From: Lactuca virosa | Taxonomy: Eukaryota > Streptophyta > Magnoliopsida > Asterales > Asteraceae | Length of the DNA: 64,000 nt | Direction: 5' to 3' | Assembly (NCBI GenBank): GCA_928212115.1 | Contig: CAKMRJ010004445.1 | Coordinates: 74,934,946 to 74,998,945 of the forward strand | Part shown: in pieces, positions 22,060-33,082 of the stretch | How the letters are laid out: every line of letters starts with the position of its first letter | Numbering within the stretch: the first letter of the stretch is position 1 | Program-made: the position numbers and the translations under genes | Notes under the pieces: generated by a model | The model's database searches: none | Seen by the model: only the letters and a program-made list of their open reading frames with translations | Told to the model about the DNA's origin: nothing

Positions 22060-23103
22060 TTGTTTTCTGTTATATTGATGCAAATGTTTTATTTTCAAGT
22101 TGAAAAAAAAGGAAAAAAAAACATGACGTTTGTCAAATTTTAAGATAATTACTTGTTTTGTGAAAAACGAATTATTTGTAAAATTTGAATCATTTGTTAT
22201 ATGAGTTGAATTAGGTCAAATTTAGTAAAAGATAAAATGATATGATTATTTTATTAGTTTTAAAAGTTTGATCTAAATGTTTTAAGGAGTTACATATTTT
22301 GTCATAAAATTTTGGAGCTCAAAAGTTTTTTTTAAAGTTGTGATCTTAAGGGTTTTTGAAACTTCCATAAGTTATGGATATGAAAGTTTTTTTTAAAAAA
22401 AAAATTGATTCAAAGTTTTTATGGAGTTACAAAATTTGGTGTTAATGTTTTAAAGAATTCCATAACTTGTTCTTAAGTTATGGAACATGGAAAGTTTCAT
22501 CATAAAACACCATTAATTCCATAAGTTATGGAATCCAAAGGTTTTCAAGAATTACAAAACTTGCCCTCAAGTTTTGGAATTTGAGAAAAGTTTTTTATGA
22601 AAAAAAGAATTGAATTCTAAAACTCTTGGGTTCATAACTTAAACAATTAATTAAATGGTTTTAATTTTGAGTTTAATAATTGGAATTATGATGTTTTGTT
22701 GAATAGTTCAAATTAACTCTTATGGACTTTATTAATAGTTAATTAAAGCGTTTAATTAAAAGAGTATTATTAATCCATAAATATATGGTTTGAGTTTAAT
22801 TAAATTAAAAGTCTAGTTTAATTAATAGATTAAACCACCAAGTATTTTAAATGTCTAAAATACACCCTTATACTATTATAATATTAAAAGTTTAATATAT
22901 TATATGTATAAGAGCAAGTCGTCTTACCATTAGTAGGCCTCATTCACGAAGCCGGTCTATAAGGGGGTATAAGGTTACTGCCTATAAAATGGCAGTTTAA
23001 TGGGTGTCCACTCTCACTCACCGCTTCCTTGACCGGTGGAGGGTCGTTAGCCGAACAGGTAGGACAAGGACTATATTCTCCCTTCATTATAAGTATAATG
23101 ATA

Positions 23104-23470
23104 AATACTAAGTAACTAAACACTTATAAATTCCCAATCTTAGTTACTTAGGAAAATGTGAATAAGGTGCTAATCCATGAAATTACACTTTGCACTTTGT
23201 TTAAGCTGTTAGTGGAGCGTGTGTGGTTAACCGGCACACTAACCTGGACTTAACAAGGTAGGCAAAGGGTAACTTAATGTTTATCATAGTATCGTTGGAG
23301 CGTGTGTGGTTAACCGGCACATCGATTGAGGGGTAAATATTAAGGGTACCAAGTATATTTGCATGGTTACTTCACACCTTGTTTTGTGATCCTCGGCATC
23401 CCAGTCACAAAACCTGAAGGGCACACTCGAGATTGAAACATGCCATTGAAAAGTTCAATGAATCTCAAAA
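23104..23470. repeat. Hairpin cluster in the leader of the Copia-type element
   Basis: Five hairpins in 360 bp. They are: 12-bp perfect arms 23108-23119/23140-23151; arms 23208-23212/23239-23243 and 23291-23295/23322-23326 around a repeated 26-nt core; 9-bp arms 23381-23389/23405-23413 with a CGGCATCCC loop; and a two-part stem 23429-23434+23444-23450 pairing with 23454-23460+23461-23466. Confidence 0.85.
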
Positions 23471-23566
23471 GAATCTAGGAGTTTCAAAACCAATTAAAAC
23501 CTAATAATACATTTCGTTTATCTTGGTGGAAATTGGTGAATCGTCATTCACCTACCTTCAAATATT

Positions 23567-26481
23567 TTATAGCTTGGATTACGGCATCCCTCTTCCAAGT
23601 TATAAATAGTTTGTTGGGTCCTAGCCTTAATATATCATATTGGGTGTTATATTAAGGACTTAAATCAACTTTACGTGAATTTCTCCCATTGTTGATGTCT
23701 GGTTTAGACAACAATGATCTTCCCAAACCAAGCTTTCCTAATGAATATGACTTCCCGAGTTTGGCTCATGGAAGTCATACTTCTCTTCCTCCACCTCCTC
23801 CAATTATTCTCCCTAACCCACAAGTTCAAGGTCACTCAAGCCCTAATGGCAAGCAAGGTCTATGTGTGATCACATCTTAGAGATGAAGTCACATATTGAC
23901 AAGCCGGGAGAGTTGGGTGTCAAAGTCTTGAGAAAGTTGGATGTTCAATCACTTTCTAAGTCACATAGTGAGTTCCTTTGGGACTACTATGAAACAGACT
24001 ATGACATGAACCTTAATGATCATATCTATTTGCTTGGTGCTGCTGAATCAGCAATGATTTGGAACGATAGTAAAGCAAATTTGATTAGAAGATCAACTTC
24101 CCAAAAACTTTATGGACAGTGACAATGGTGACACTGGAAATCCAGAAAAAGCATTCTCTTCCCAATGGAAAGGGATTGGCCATAGTCAACCCGGTTGACC
24201 AAATGGTAAAGAGAAAGGCTAAGTCTGAGATAGTCCCATTACCAAAGGGTCCATATGTTTATTTTGCCAAAGGAAGGGGCGTTGATTGCAAAGCTGCCAA
24301 ATTTACCTAAGGATGTTAAAGTCAATAAGTTTGACTCTACATCAGGTAGAGCCCATTATCTAACTCTGTTAAGTTCTATTCTGAGATCCTCATTACATGA
24401 TGTGACTGGGTCACATGTTGATGTTTTAAGAATCAAAGAATAGAGAGAAATCTTAAAGGAAGTATATGTTGATTCTGATCGCGAAGGTGGATTTCGATCG
24501 CATCAGAATTTTGAGCAGTTGCTTAAGAAGTTATGATATATTGCTAAGGAATAGATAACAACAATTTTCCATGTGGATTGTAAGGATAAGTTTTTCCGCA
24601 AAGTTTTAAAATAAAAGAAAATTGTTTAATTTTATTTATTTGAAGTATCCTTACAATGGCATTTGTGGAAAATTGTTGCTTATATGATTCCACTGACAGC
24701 AATATTGGAAAATGGATTTGATTCTTTCATTTGTGGTAGTGTCTAAATTTACCAAATCAGGAAAGTTCCTCATCGCCCAAGTTTCAATTGGACCGAAACT
24801 TGGAATCATGCAAGTTGAATAGTATGATGAATGAGAACTTTCAAGCATTGGAAAATCAAGACTAATTACTTGTTCACATGGATGTGTGAGTCAAGTGAAG
24901 GACTAAAGGGATCGAGTACACATTCTTGTGCACTGGTCATGTCCACCACAAAGCTCGTTAAGACTATTTGATTTACTAAAGTTTAGTAAATATGGTTATA
25001 CTTACAAGTTTAAGTATAATTCTGAAACATTGGAAAAGTCTCAATGTATGGCAGAACGAATGGGAAGAATCAAATTAGGCAGAAAGATAAAAGTTTCTCA
25101 AATCTGAAAAGATGGGAGAGTACTTTAGTATCATGTTTGTGATCATCTTAATGATTTAGAAATCATATCACAATTAGTCCTCTAAAGGTCATCTTAGTGC
25201 ATTCTTATGACTAAGAAGAGGAGTCATGAATTGTTGAAATGGTTAGATCAGGAAGATGAGTCATACTTCGTTCCAAAACAATTCTTAGAGTCATACTCCA
25301 AGATTGTAACTTGAGTGACATATCTTAAAGAAAGGTTTAAAACACTTGTCAAATGTAAGAGTAAAAGTGTCCTACTCTTGTACATTTGAAATTGGTAAGT
25401 TGTGATGTTTTGGATAAAACAAAGACCAACTAAGGCCAATTGTGTGAAGTGTTTGTCTTGATAAAGAATCCGCACTATCTCTTGAATATTTGGCAAGATA
25501 GTCTTATATGTCAAGAGGATAGTGGGAGTCTTAAAGATCCTAAAAAGAATTTCAAGAACTAATCAAGAATAAAACCTGAGGTTCTTCACTAGCACACGAC
25601 TTGAGGTTTATAACCTATCGTGTTGACATATTCTGTGCCCATTCCAGTTAAAGTTGGCTTTGCATAGGAGTTCTGAAAGTTCTCAATTGGTTGCATAACA
25701 ACTTGGAAGCAATGGCAGGCCCTGTACTGCCAGGTGGCAAGAAGTTAAGATTGCATAAGTTCAGTCCATATGAGTTTGGATTTGTCATTATCCTTGTCTT
25801 GTGACTATGGTTTTGACGATTCACATGGATAAGAACACATACACCATAAAATCTAAGGGTCATAAGGTTTCTCTCCGATTCATGAAAATGATGGTGAGGA
25901 AACACTTCCACCAAGTAGATTTGAAGCAGATGGCAAAAGGTCTAAACAATTGAGACTATGATTACGGCATCCCTTTTCATAGTTCTGAAATTGTTTAGAC
26001 ACACATGCATGCTATCTAAGGAAAGGTGTATGATTTTGATAAAGTTTTATCAAAGCATCTCGTATCAGAAATCTGAACTTTGGTAAGAAAGTCAATAAAG
26101 TATTGATTTCTAGAAGTCCAGCTGATTTCTGAGTACATGTCAAAGCTAGTGGGAGCATAAGTGTTATGCTAATAATCATCATGTTAGTGGGAGCATGATA
26201 ATTATTGTTAGTGTTGCAAGTTAGCAATGTTAATTATAGAAAACAAAAGTTTCAATTCGTGAGGCTGCAGGGATTGAAAAAGTTGTTTTGCTATAATTAA
26301 GGGAGAGGATATACTTCATTTCAGTTCTAAAGGCTTAGATTGAGACCTTAATCATCTTTAGTCAAGAATATATATATGAATTTCATGTTGGATTGGTTCA
26401 ACTTAAGGAAATTCTATATATTGCGTTCTCAAAATTCGATTATGATTACGGCATCCCTCTTCATAGTCAAATTTTGAAAAC
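23567..26481. repeat. Three hairpins with loop TTACGGCATCCCTYT
   Basis: Stems differ completely, loops are the same 15-mer (TTACGGCATCCCTCT or ...TTT). Arms are 23567-23578/23594-23605 (12 bp, one G-U), 25940-25961/25977-26000 (12+7 bp with a small bulge) and 26425-26445/26461-26481 (18 of 21). A fourth relative with CGGCATCCC in its loop is at 23381-23413. Confidence 0.85.
23689..24450 (+). pseudogene. gag: Gag remnant of the Copia-type element
   Basis: Overlapping short frames give a Pro-rich start (LPPPPPIILPNPQVQ). Next comes a gag-like helix region (KSHSEFLWDYYETDYDMNL) ending in ESAMIWNDSKANLI. The zinc-knuckle area is reduced to KGPYVYFAKGRG, with the Cys residues replaced. Frame changes occur near 23870, 24120 and 24300. 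No full Gag can be made. Copies elsewhere with an intact knuckle would be the likely parents. Confidence 0.65.
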
Positions 26482-28120
26482 ATGGCAAATAAAAATATTG
26501 TAGCAAAAGACTGGTCTAGAATCATGTCTTTATGTGAGACATCATGAATCGTGTACCATTTGCTTTGGGTACAGGATCGATTGCATGTGCTATAATATTT
26601 GTCATTTCTAAATTTTTCCAAATGCCCAGAGGCATTAAGAAGGGAAAAGGTCTAGAATTGGATATGACTAAAATGATTAAGCAATTGTCGAGGACAATCT
26701 GAGGTTTACCAAAGATTGGTTGCTCAGGGACAGTTGGAAGTATAGTGCTAATTTTGGAAGGACCATATTGACATATTCTGAAAAGAGGCATCTCTTATTC
26801 AGAAGTGATAGTCAAAATGAGAATATGGAGTTGTCTCCATAGGTGGAAGTTATCTGTGTAAGATTAGAAAACTTAATGCAAGAAGCATGTCCAAAGCAAT
26901 GTACTTTGAATATGAGACTTAGTTTCCATGGAGTTGATCTCCATTGGAATACCTTATAATGACTGTTGACAAGTCTTTGTGACTTTGTACATATTCATTA
27001 CAGGAGGGTCAGTGCATATAAGTTTAAAATCTAAACAGATTTCGATAAATGATAGGAATTTGAAATTCTCACATTTTTCGATAAGGATTTGGGAGTGTGA
27101 AATTAGAATCATTGAAATTATGTTCAATTGGTTTATTTCACAAAGTAAGGATCATAGACAAACATAGAGTGCATACTTGGTGTATGGCAAAGCTATTGTT
27201 TAAGAAAAACATAGTGTACATGCTTGGAGCATGGGACAACTAGTGTTTTTAATTCAAGTATAAAGTTGATAAAACCGAAACAATGAATAATGAGTAATCA
27301 GTATGGTGATAAATAAAAGTGTTTATTTATATTCATAGGGTTTGATACCATATTTGATTCATTTATTCTTGTGTTTCACTTTGCATGTTTTGACTTCCAG
27401 AATAACTAAGTCGCTCTTCCTGAATGATTAAGTTATTCAAACCATCCACAGTCGGTCATATGTTGGAAGTAGATATGAATCAAGACTGTCATGGGTTGGT
27501 TTGTAGAGGTCCAAGTTGGTGGACAAAGTGGTGCTACAACACTCATGAGTGCTCATAAGTTCTGAGTATTGGATTCAACCCGCGCTCATTTGAATCACTT
27601 CATGGATTTTATCACGAGTGATCATGAGACGATAATATCTTATATTCTTCAAACCTAGAGATATGAGTTGTTACTATGAGTTGGTTATACATTGATTGCA
27701 CGAAAACGCATTTGGTAACTCGATGTTATAAAACGTGCCTTTGTGTATGATTCAACAAGTAGTAGAACAAGCCATATGAGTCGAAGTTTATCCATTCCTT
27801 TTACCTTCGGGATAAAAGCGATATTTGTGGGCCCCTCGATGATTTAGCGATGACACATGTGAGTGCTTGGCCAAGCCAGGACTGATTTGATTTGTTCAAT
27901 CAGTCAGTCATCATAAATCGAAAATCGGGAAACAACAAATGGACAGAGAGAATGATTATAATCCATGTCTCAGTCCATATGATATCTAGAATGGAGGAAT
28001 ATATGATCCCTTATCTAATGGACAAGTCATTGACAAGGTCAGAGTTCGACAGCGGCTTTAAGAGCTACGATTGCCAGTTAGGTTTTGAAGTCATACTCAA
28101 TAATAGTTTTAGACTTATCC
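24451..28120. other. Non-coding internal region of the Copia-type element
   Basis: AT-rich, with no frame over about 90 residues and no recognisable pol domain. Two adjacent perfect hairpins are at 24971-24991 (10-bp arms, 1-nt loop) and 24996-25019 (9-bp arms). The phrase TAGTGGGAGCAT recurs at 26146-26200. Confidence 0.6.
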
Positions 28121-28130
28121 AAGTGGGAGA
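28121..28130 (+). promoter_or_regulatory. Polypurine tract of the Copia-type element
   Basis: AAGTGGGAGA, one base before the 3' LTR. It is the usual form in plant Copia elements. Confidence 0.88.
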
Positions 28131-28131
28131 C

Positions 28132-28883
28132 TGTTGGATTAATGTCTAAGTCCATAACTATATTTGGTATGTACTTGACCCGACCCGGCATGGTCCATTT
28201 GGGTTGCACTTCACCGGCACAATTTATATGGATAGTCTTTTGAGAATAGTATATTTATGATTTATATTAATATATTATAAGTTCTAATATATTAATATGG
28301 AATCATATTATTTAATTAGTATTGATCAAGAATTAATTTAGAATTAATTAAGTGATCAAAAAGAACTAATTAAATATGGACTCTTATATATATGGAATGG
28401 GCCAAGTTCATTTAGGTTGGGCTAAGCTTTCATGGATGGTCCATGGAGCTTTTAACCCATGGATCCTATGTAAATGAAAGGTCATGGGTATTAGGGTTTA
28501 CATGGATGTAACCCTAATCCTCCATAATATATAAAGGGGTCCTTGGCTCACAAAATTGGCACAAGTGTGTGAAAATAAGAGTGGACCGATTTTAGTGTGC
28601 ATACATATTCTCTCAAGTTCTTCCAAGGTGTTTTGGTGATTTGTGATTCCATTTGAGGCTTCCACACTATTGGGGCTAAGCTCTTAAAGCTTGAAGACAT
28701 CAAGCTACATCAAAAGGTATGTCATCTAACTAGAACTTTGTAGTATAGGTGCTTCATAATATGCTAGTTAGGATGAAACCTTGGAATAGTTAATATTTGC
28801 ATGTATAATAGAGAAAACATAGATCCAAGGTTTATAGGGTTGCATGTACACCATAGGAGTGTTAGAATGCTCAAAACCCAACA
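28132..28883 (+). mobile_element. 3' LTR of the young Copia-type element
   Basis: Starts TGTTGGATTAATG and ends ACCCAACA. TATA box TATATAAA at 28528-28535. Near-identical to 21290-22042. Confidence 0.95.
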
Positions 28884-28979
28884 ACATGACCCACGCCAGC
28901 CTCATATCCTACCTGGTCTTCAGTGACCCATCTTCTCCTTACTTTAGACACGCTATGGCTCTTTCGCAGATGAAACCAA

Positions 28980-29769
28980 TGATGGGTTTTATACAAACAA
29001 TCCTATGGGTGCATGCAACCCTAGTATGGATCTATGTTTTCACTATAAAACGTTATGAAGACAAAACGAAACCTAGCATGATCCTAGTAATTTCGAAAAA
29101 CATAAGGGAGAATGAATTACATACCTCTTGTTGTTATATTGTAATAACAACTTGTTTCTTGAATCTTCTTATCTTTGAAAGCAAGTACCACAAGTGTAGT
29201 ACCTCTAATGGCTCACAAACACCAAGAGCAATTGAAGAAGCAAGAGAGAGAGAGAGGGGAGAGATAAAAATTCGGCTCTAGGAACTCTAGGGATCAAGTT
29301 CCCGAATTTCTTATGCCAAGGGTCCTTCATATAGGTGTAGGAATTAGGGTTTCAATCCTTATCCTTATCTGGTTGCTTAGCCACCAAGCAGCCCAAAGGA
29401 TAATTCTAGAACCCTTATCTTGGACAAATTCTAAGGCCTTATCCCATTGAATTCGTCCACCCTATCATATAGGGCTTCCTTGACCAACTTTGTAACTATC
29501 ACATAATTACAGTTCAGTCCCCTAAGTTCAATTAACTTCTTTTTTATCACAAAAATCAATTCTTAATTAATTCTTGACCAATGTTAATTAACCAAATATG
29601 ATTTCTCTTTTAATATATTATTCTTATAATATATTAATAAACCATAATAACCTCTTTCTCTATTATTTCTCTACTCAAGTTGCTTTGGTGAAGGCAACCC
29701 AAAAGGACCATGCACAACCGGGTCAAGTACTTACCAAATATGGTTACGGGCTTAGACACTAAACCAACA
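28980..29769 (-). mobile_element. Copia-type solo LTR, minus orientation, duplication ACCAA
   Basis: Plus-strand ends TGATGGGTTTT and CACTAAACCAACA are the reverse complement of the family ends. Flanked by ACCAA at 28975-28979 and 29770-29774. It is clearly older than the complete element, with many differences from it, and it lies within the 19.6-kb Gypsy element. Confidence 0.92.
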
Positions 29770-29774
29770 ACCAA

Positions 29775-32700
29775 CCCAAAACACATCACAATAACTCAAA
29801 CCATCATCAACATACCTACCACTACCGGCCAACCAGTACGGCACCCATATCTAACCCATATCACCCCCTTCGGGTTGGAATACCAACATGTCTAATCAAT
29901 TCAACTATCGAGTTGAAATTCTCAGGGTTTTTTGGCCTACCGCCTCAACCCTACCGCTCCCCTTGAGCCTCCGTGCCTACGACTTTCAGTCGGCCAGCAC
30001 CGGGTATCTTGGCCTACCGCATAAAGCAGGGACCGTCTCAACCCTATCCAAATGCCATAGACGATCATGAGAAAGATCTAACCCGGTTCCCAGAACCTGA
30101 ATGACAGGATATTCTAATCCCAAGCCTTCCTAAGGCTGACGAATACTCAATCGGATCTACTTCCCAGTCCCCAACTGGAGTATTACCCGATCCAACAAGA
30201 TTAATCCTTTGAGGCACTCCGAACTAATGAGATCACCAAGATCCTCTATACTCCATCCGATCTCTAATAACAACTTCCGATCAAACCCAAAAATACACCA
30301 GAGTCCTCAGCCTACTCCAACAACATGCTCAATACCTGGGGACAGACCTGCTGATTGCTATAGCATAGCAACATACTCAAGACCCGCACATAGATCTACA
30401 AACACATACAAAGTCTTCAGTATGACTGGACCGCCTAACCAGGCCTTCAGTCTGTCTGAACCGTTCTAAACTATTGAGTATCTCCCTGGACCACCCCTCC
30501 TAGTGATCCTTCCCATGCAAACTGTTCTCACCCACTTGGGGTTCCGAACTCCTGATCCATTTCGTGGACTCAAACTCCGGCCTAACCCTAGGCCTCATGT
30601 CGATCGTCCACCCTCTCGGAAATCTGTGGTCTTCCCCATACGCTGAATATCCTGCGCACCCGTGCTGAATGCACTGCTGAGCCCTGGCAGCTAGCAAAAC
30701 CCTCAATCTATCAATCCAAAAACCCTCAGAGTCGAGCACACCCTCGACCGAATACTCGAACTGAACTCAATTCCTGACTATAACTCCAACCTGGTTCCCC
30801 AACTTCTGCTATCAAGCACCAAGAAGACGTGTTTCTTATGCTGGGAAGTTTTGCCGAAACCCTAATCAACACAACCCTCAAACCAAGCAGCCACTAGGGC
30901 CTCCATTCTCCCTGTCGGGTTGTGAAACTTATCCCCATTTCAAAACCTCTCCCGCTCTGCATCCCGGGGTAACTCTCCCCCACTTAGATTCGACTAAGCC
31001 TTCATAATACATGAAGGTTGGAGGATTCCCAATCCTTCTCACTTCCCAACGATCGACCCGATGACAACCAACTCTTTCCCGCCAGTGCTCCATCACTAGC
31101 CAATCCCAGTTGATCACACTTCTTAAGAACCAGATGAGCACTTCCTGAACCCCAGTGAACCGACAGTTACTAATTCTTGAATGACCTCACACTCAAGTCC
31201 TGAAGACCACAAGATAGATGCTCCAACTAATACCTCGGCAACGAGCTACTTCTCTTGGCCCTTTAGTCCGTCAATCACGAACGGTTGCTAACCACTGAAT
31301 CCTGACAATGCTGAATAACCCATATGTGGGACCCTATCAGCAGACCTTCCACATAATACCCCTTTTCCAAAGGTGTTCCAAACAAGCTTCCCGCTCTCGG
31401 GGTCTAGAAATCATTCTCTTTAGGGTTCGCACCCTGATTCACTTACCAGCTCAAACGCCCACAGCTGAACGGCAGCAGTTGAAACAACCTCCGCCCTAAA
31501 CCGGGCTACAAACTCCTCCCAAGACGTAGTCTTCAATCCCAAAAGTGCAATAGATCGCACAATCAATCCTTACCGTCCGATACAAGAGATCCAAGTCAAA
31601 TCGGGCCTCACAAATAGTTATGCCACGTCGACCCACCTGCGGTCACCGGCGCTGAAATAATGTTGCCTAATCCTGCAACCAACTGACCCCAGGCTGGAAT
31701 ACAACCTGATCATGGGGTCACAAGTCTGCTCACTCCTTCGAGCTTGAAAAACTGAGAGGGCACAATCCTTGCCCTATAAACGACATCCCGATCCATGAAT
31801 TAACCATTCCACTTCCGGATATCAAAACCCTAGCCGAACATAATCATCACTCCTTTCTAGAGTCCCAGCGACTCACATTCCGACCTCGAGCAAAACCCCC
31901 GAAGCCTCAAATCCATCCACGCCTGATAGTCACTCCCGCTCAGCCCGCGGAAAAAAAATGAGTACAGAATACCTCCCTGATCACAAGTAACTGCAGCCCT
32001 CCGCTCATCAGAATACATCCCAGTACTGGAAAGCTCGACCAGCTCCTCCCTTTGCCGTCGTTACGGCTGCTAAAGCTGTCGCGGCAACTATCTCGGCAAT
32101 GGCTGCATAGCGCTCGTCGAAATACTCAACCATGGCGGTCTTAATAGACCCGACATCTCCGGAAACTGCCCCGGACAATCTTGATCACCTCCTCCCGGAT
32201 GATCTCACTAACACGCTCCCCTGAAAATGTTGGCCTATCCTGGCTGGCCACTCCCGATCCTAACCTGGATCCAGTCTCAAGATGTCTCATAACCACCATT
32301 CTGATAAAACACTAGAAGGATCACTGATAACCCATATAATGACAGGGAACCAACTCCCAACCCAACCCTAGGGGTTGTGACTTCCTTGCTACGAGTATGG
32401 GTCCTGTTCTTTCAGTAGTACAGGCCCATACTACCTTCCACACCTACCCATATTTGTCTCAAGTATCATCACAACGCCCTAACAATATACATAATCATAG
32501 CAAGCGCTTAATCCTCACTCCTAGAGAAATGCTAAATATCTCATAACTGACCTACCGGTCCCACGCAATCCACTCATCCATGAAACTTCCACCAACCCTG
32601 CAGCACTAGTGTATGATAGCCATACATAACGCTGGACCCTATAGACTTTCGAATATCTGATCCTACCCTAAGCCCTAATCAATAAGAACAGAACATAAGG

Positions 32701-33062
32701 CCAAATCAAACATTCTCGGGCTATAAGATCTTAATTATGTACAGTCGCGATACATACACAAGTAACTACAGTAATGATGTCAATCTCATATAAAGAAAAC
32801 CCTAGGCTAGCAGGCATCATGTAATCAAGCAATTCTATCATGCAATTCCTGAAGATCCCTAGCCTAGTACTAGCATGTTGTTCTATCATATCACATAATC
32901 AAATAACTGTATGGTATTTTGGGATCCACTTACTGGCTCCGCCTGATCGAACACTTGCATCCCCCTTTTTTACTTATTTTGAAAACTAGTTAAAAATTAT
33001 TTTAAAAATCCTTCCTAGATTTGAGAGTGGATTCACACGAGTGTTCCTCCAATTCACTCAAA
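29775..33062 (-). pseudogene. Decayed gag-pol of the 19.6-kb Gypsy element
   Basis: Only scraps are readable on the minus strand. Near 32150-32300 is a gag start region with SGERVSEIIREEV. Near 31480-31530 is a gag block SWEEFVARFRAEVV. At 30739-30500 is a protease-RT linker (LAARAQQCIQHGCAGYSAY). Between them all frames are closed. LTR-like phrases (GGGTTGGAATACCAACATG) occur near 29860-30050. The order matches gag then pol reading away from the primer-binding site at 33063-33079. Confidence 0.6.
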
Positions 33063-33082
33063 CCAAGGCTCTGATACCAACT

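Larger units (their letters stand above)
21290..28883 (+). mobile_element. Complete young Copia-type LTR element, non-autonomous (7.6 kb)
   Basis: 5' LTR 21290-22042, 3' LTR 28132-28883, duplication ACATG at 21285-21289 and 28884-28888. The primer-binding site TGGTATCAAAGCCAGG (22044-22059) and polypurine tract AAGTGGGAGA (28121-28130) are intact. By eye the LTRs differ at about five bases and one indel in 752 bp. The internal 6.1 kb holds only a broken gag remnant; I can find no protease, integrase, RT or RNase H. It was therefore probably moved by proteins supplied by another element. The internal region is rich in hairpins. I assign Copia from the LTR style (TGTTGG...CCAACA), the polypurine tract and the gag remnant. 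Confidence 0.92.

Noticed and set aside
29775..33062. Possible separate host gene between the Copia LTR and the Gypsy primer-binding site
   Set aside because: The few readable blocks (SWEEFVARFRAEVV, protease-RT linker) are Gypsy gag-pol, in the order expected for the minus-strand element.
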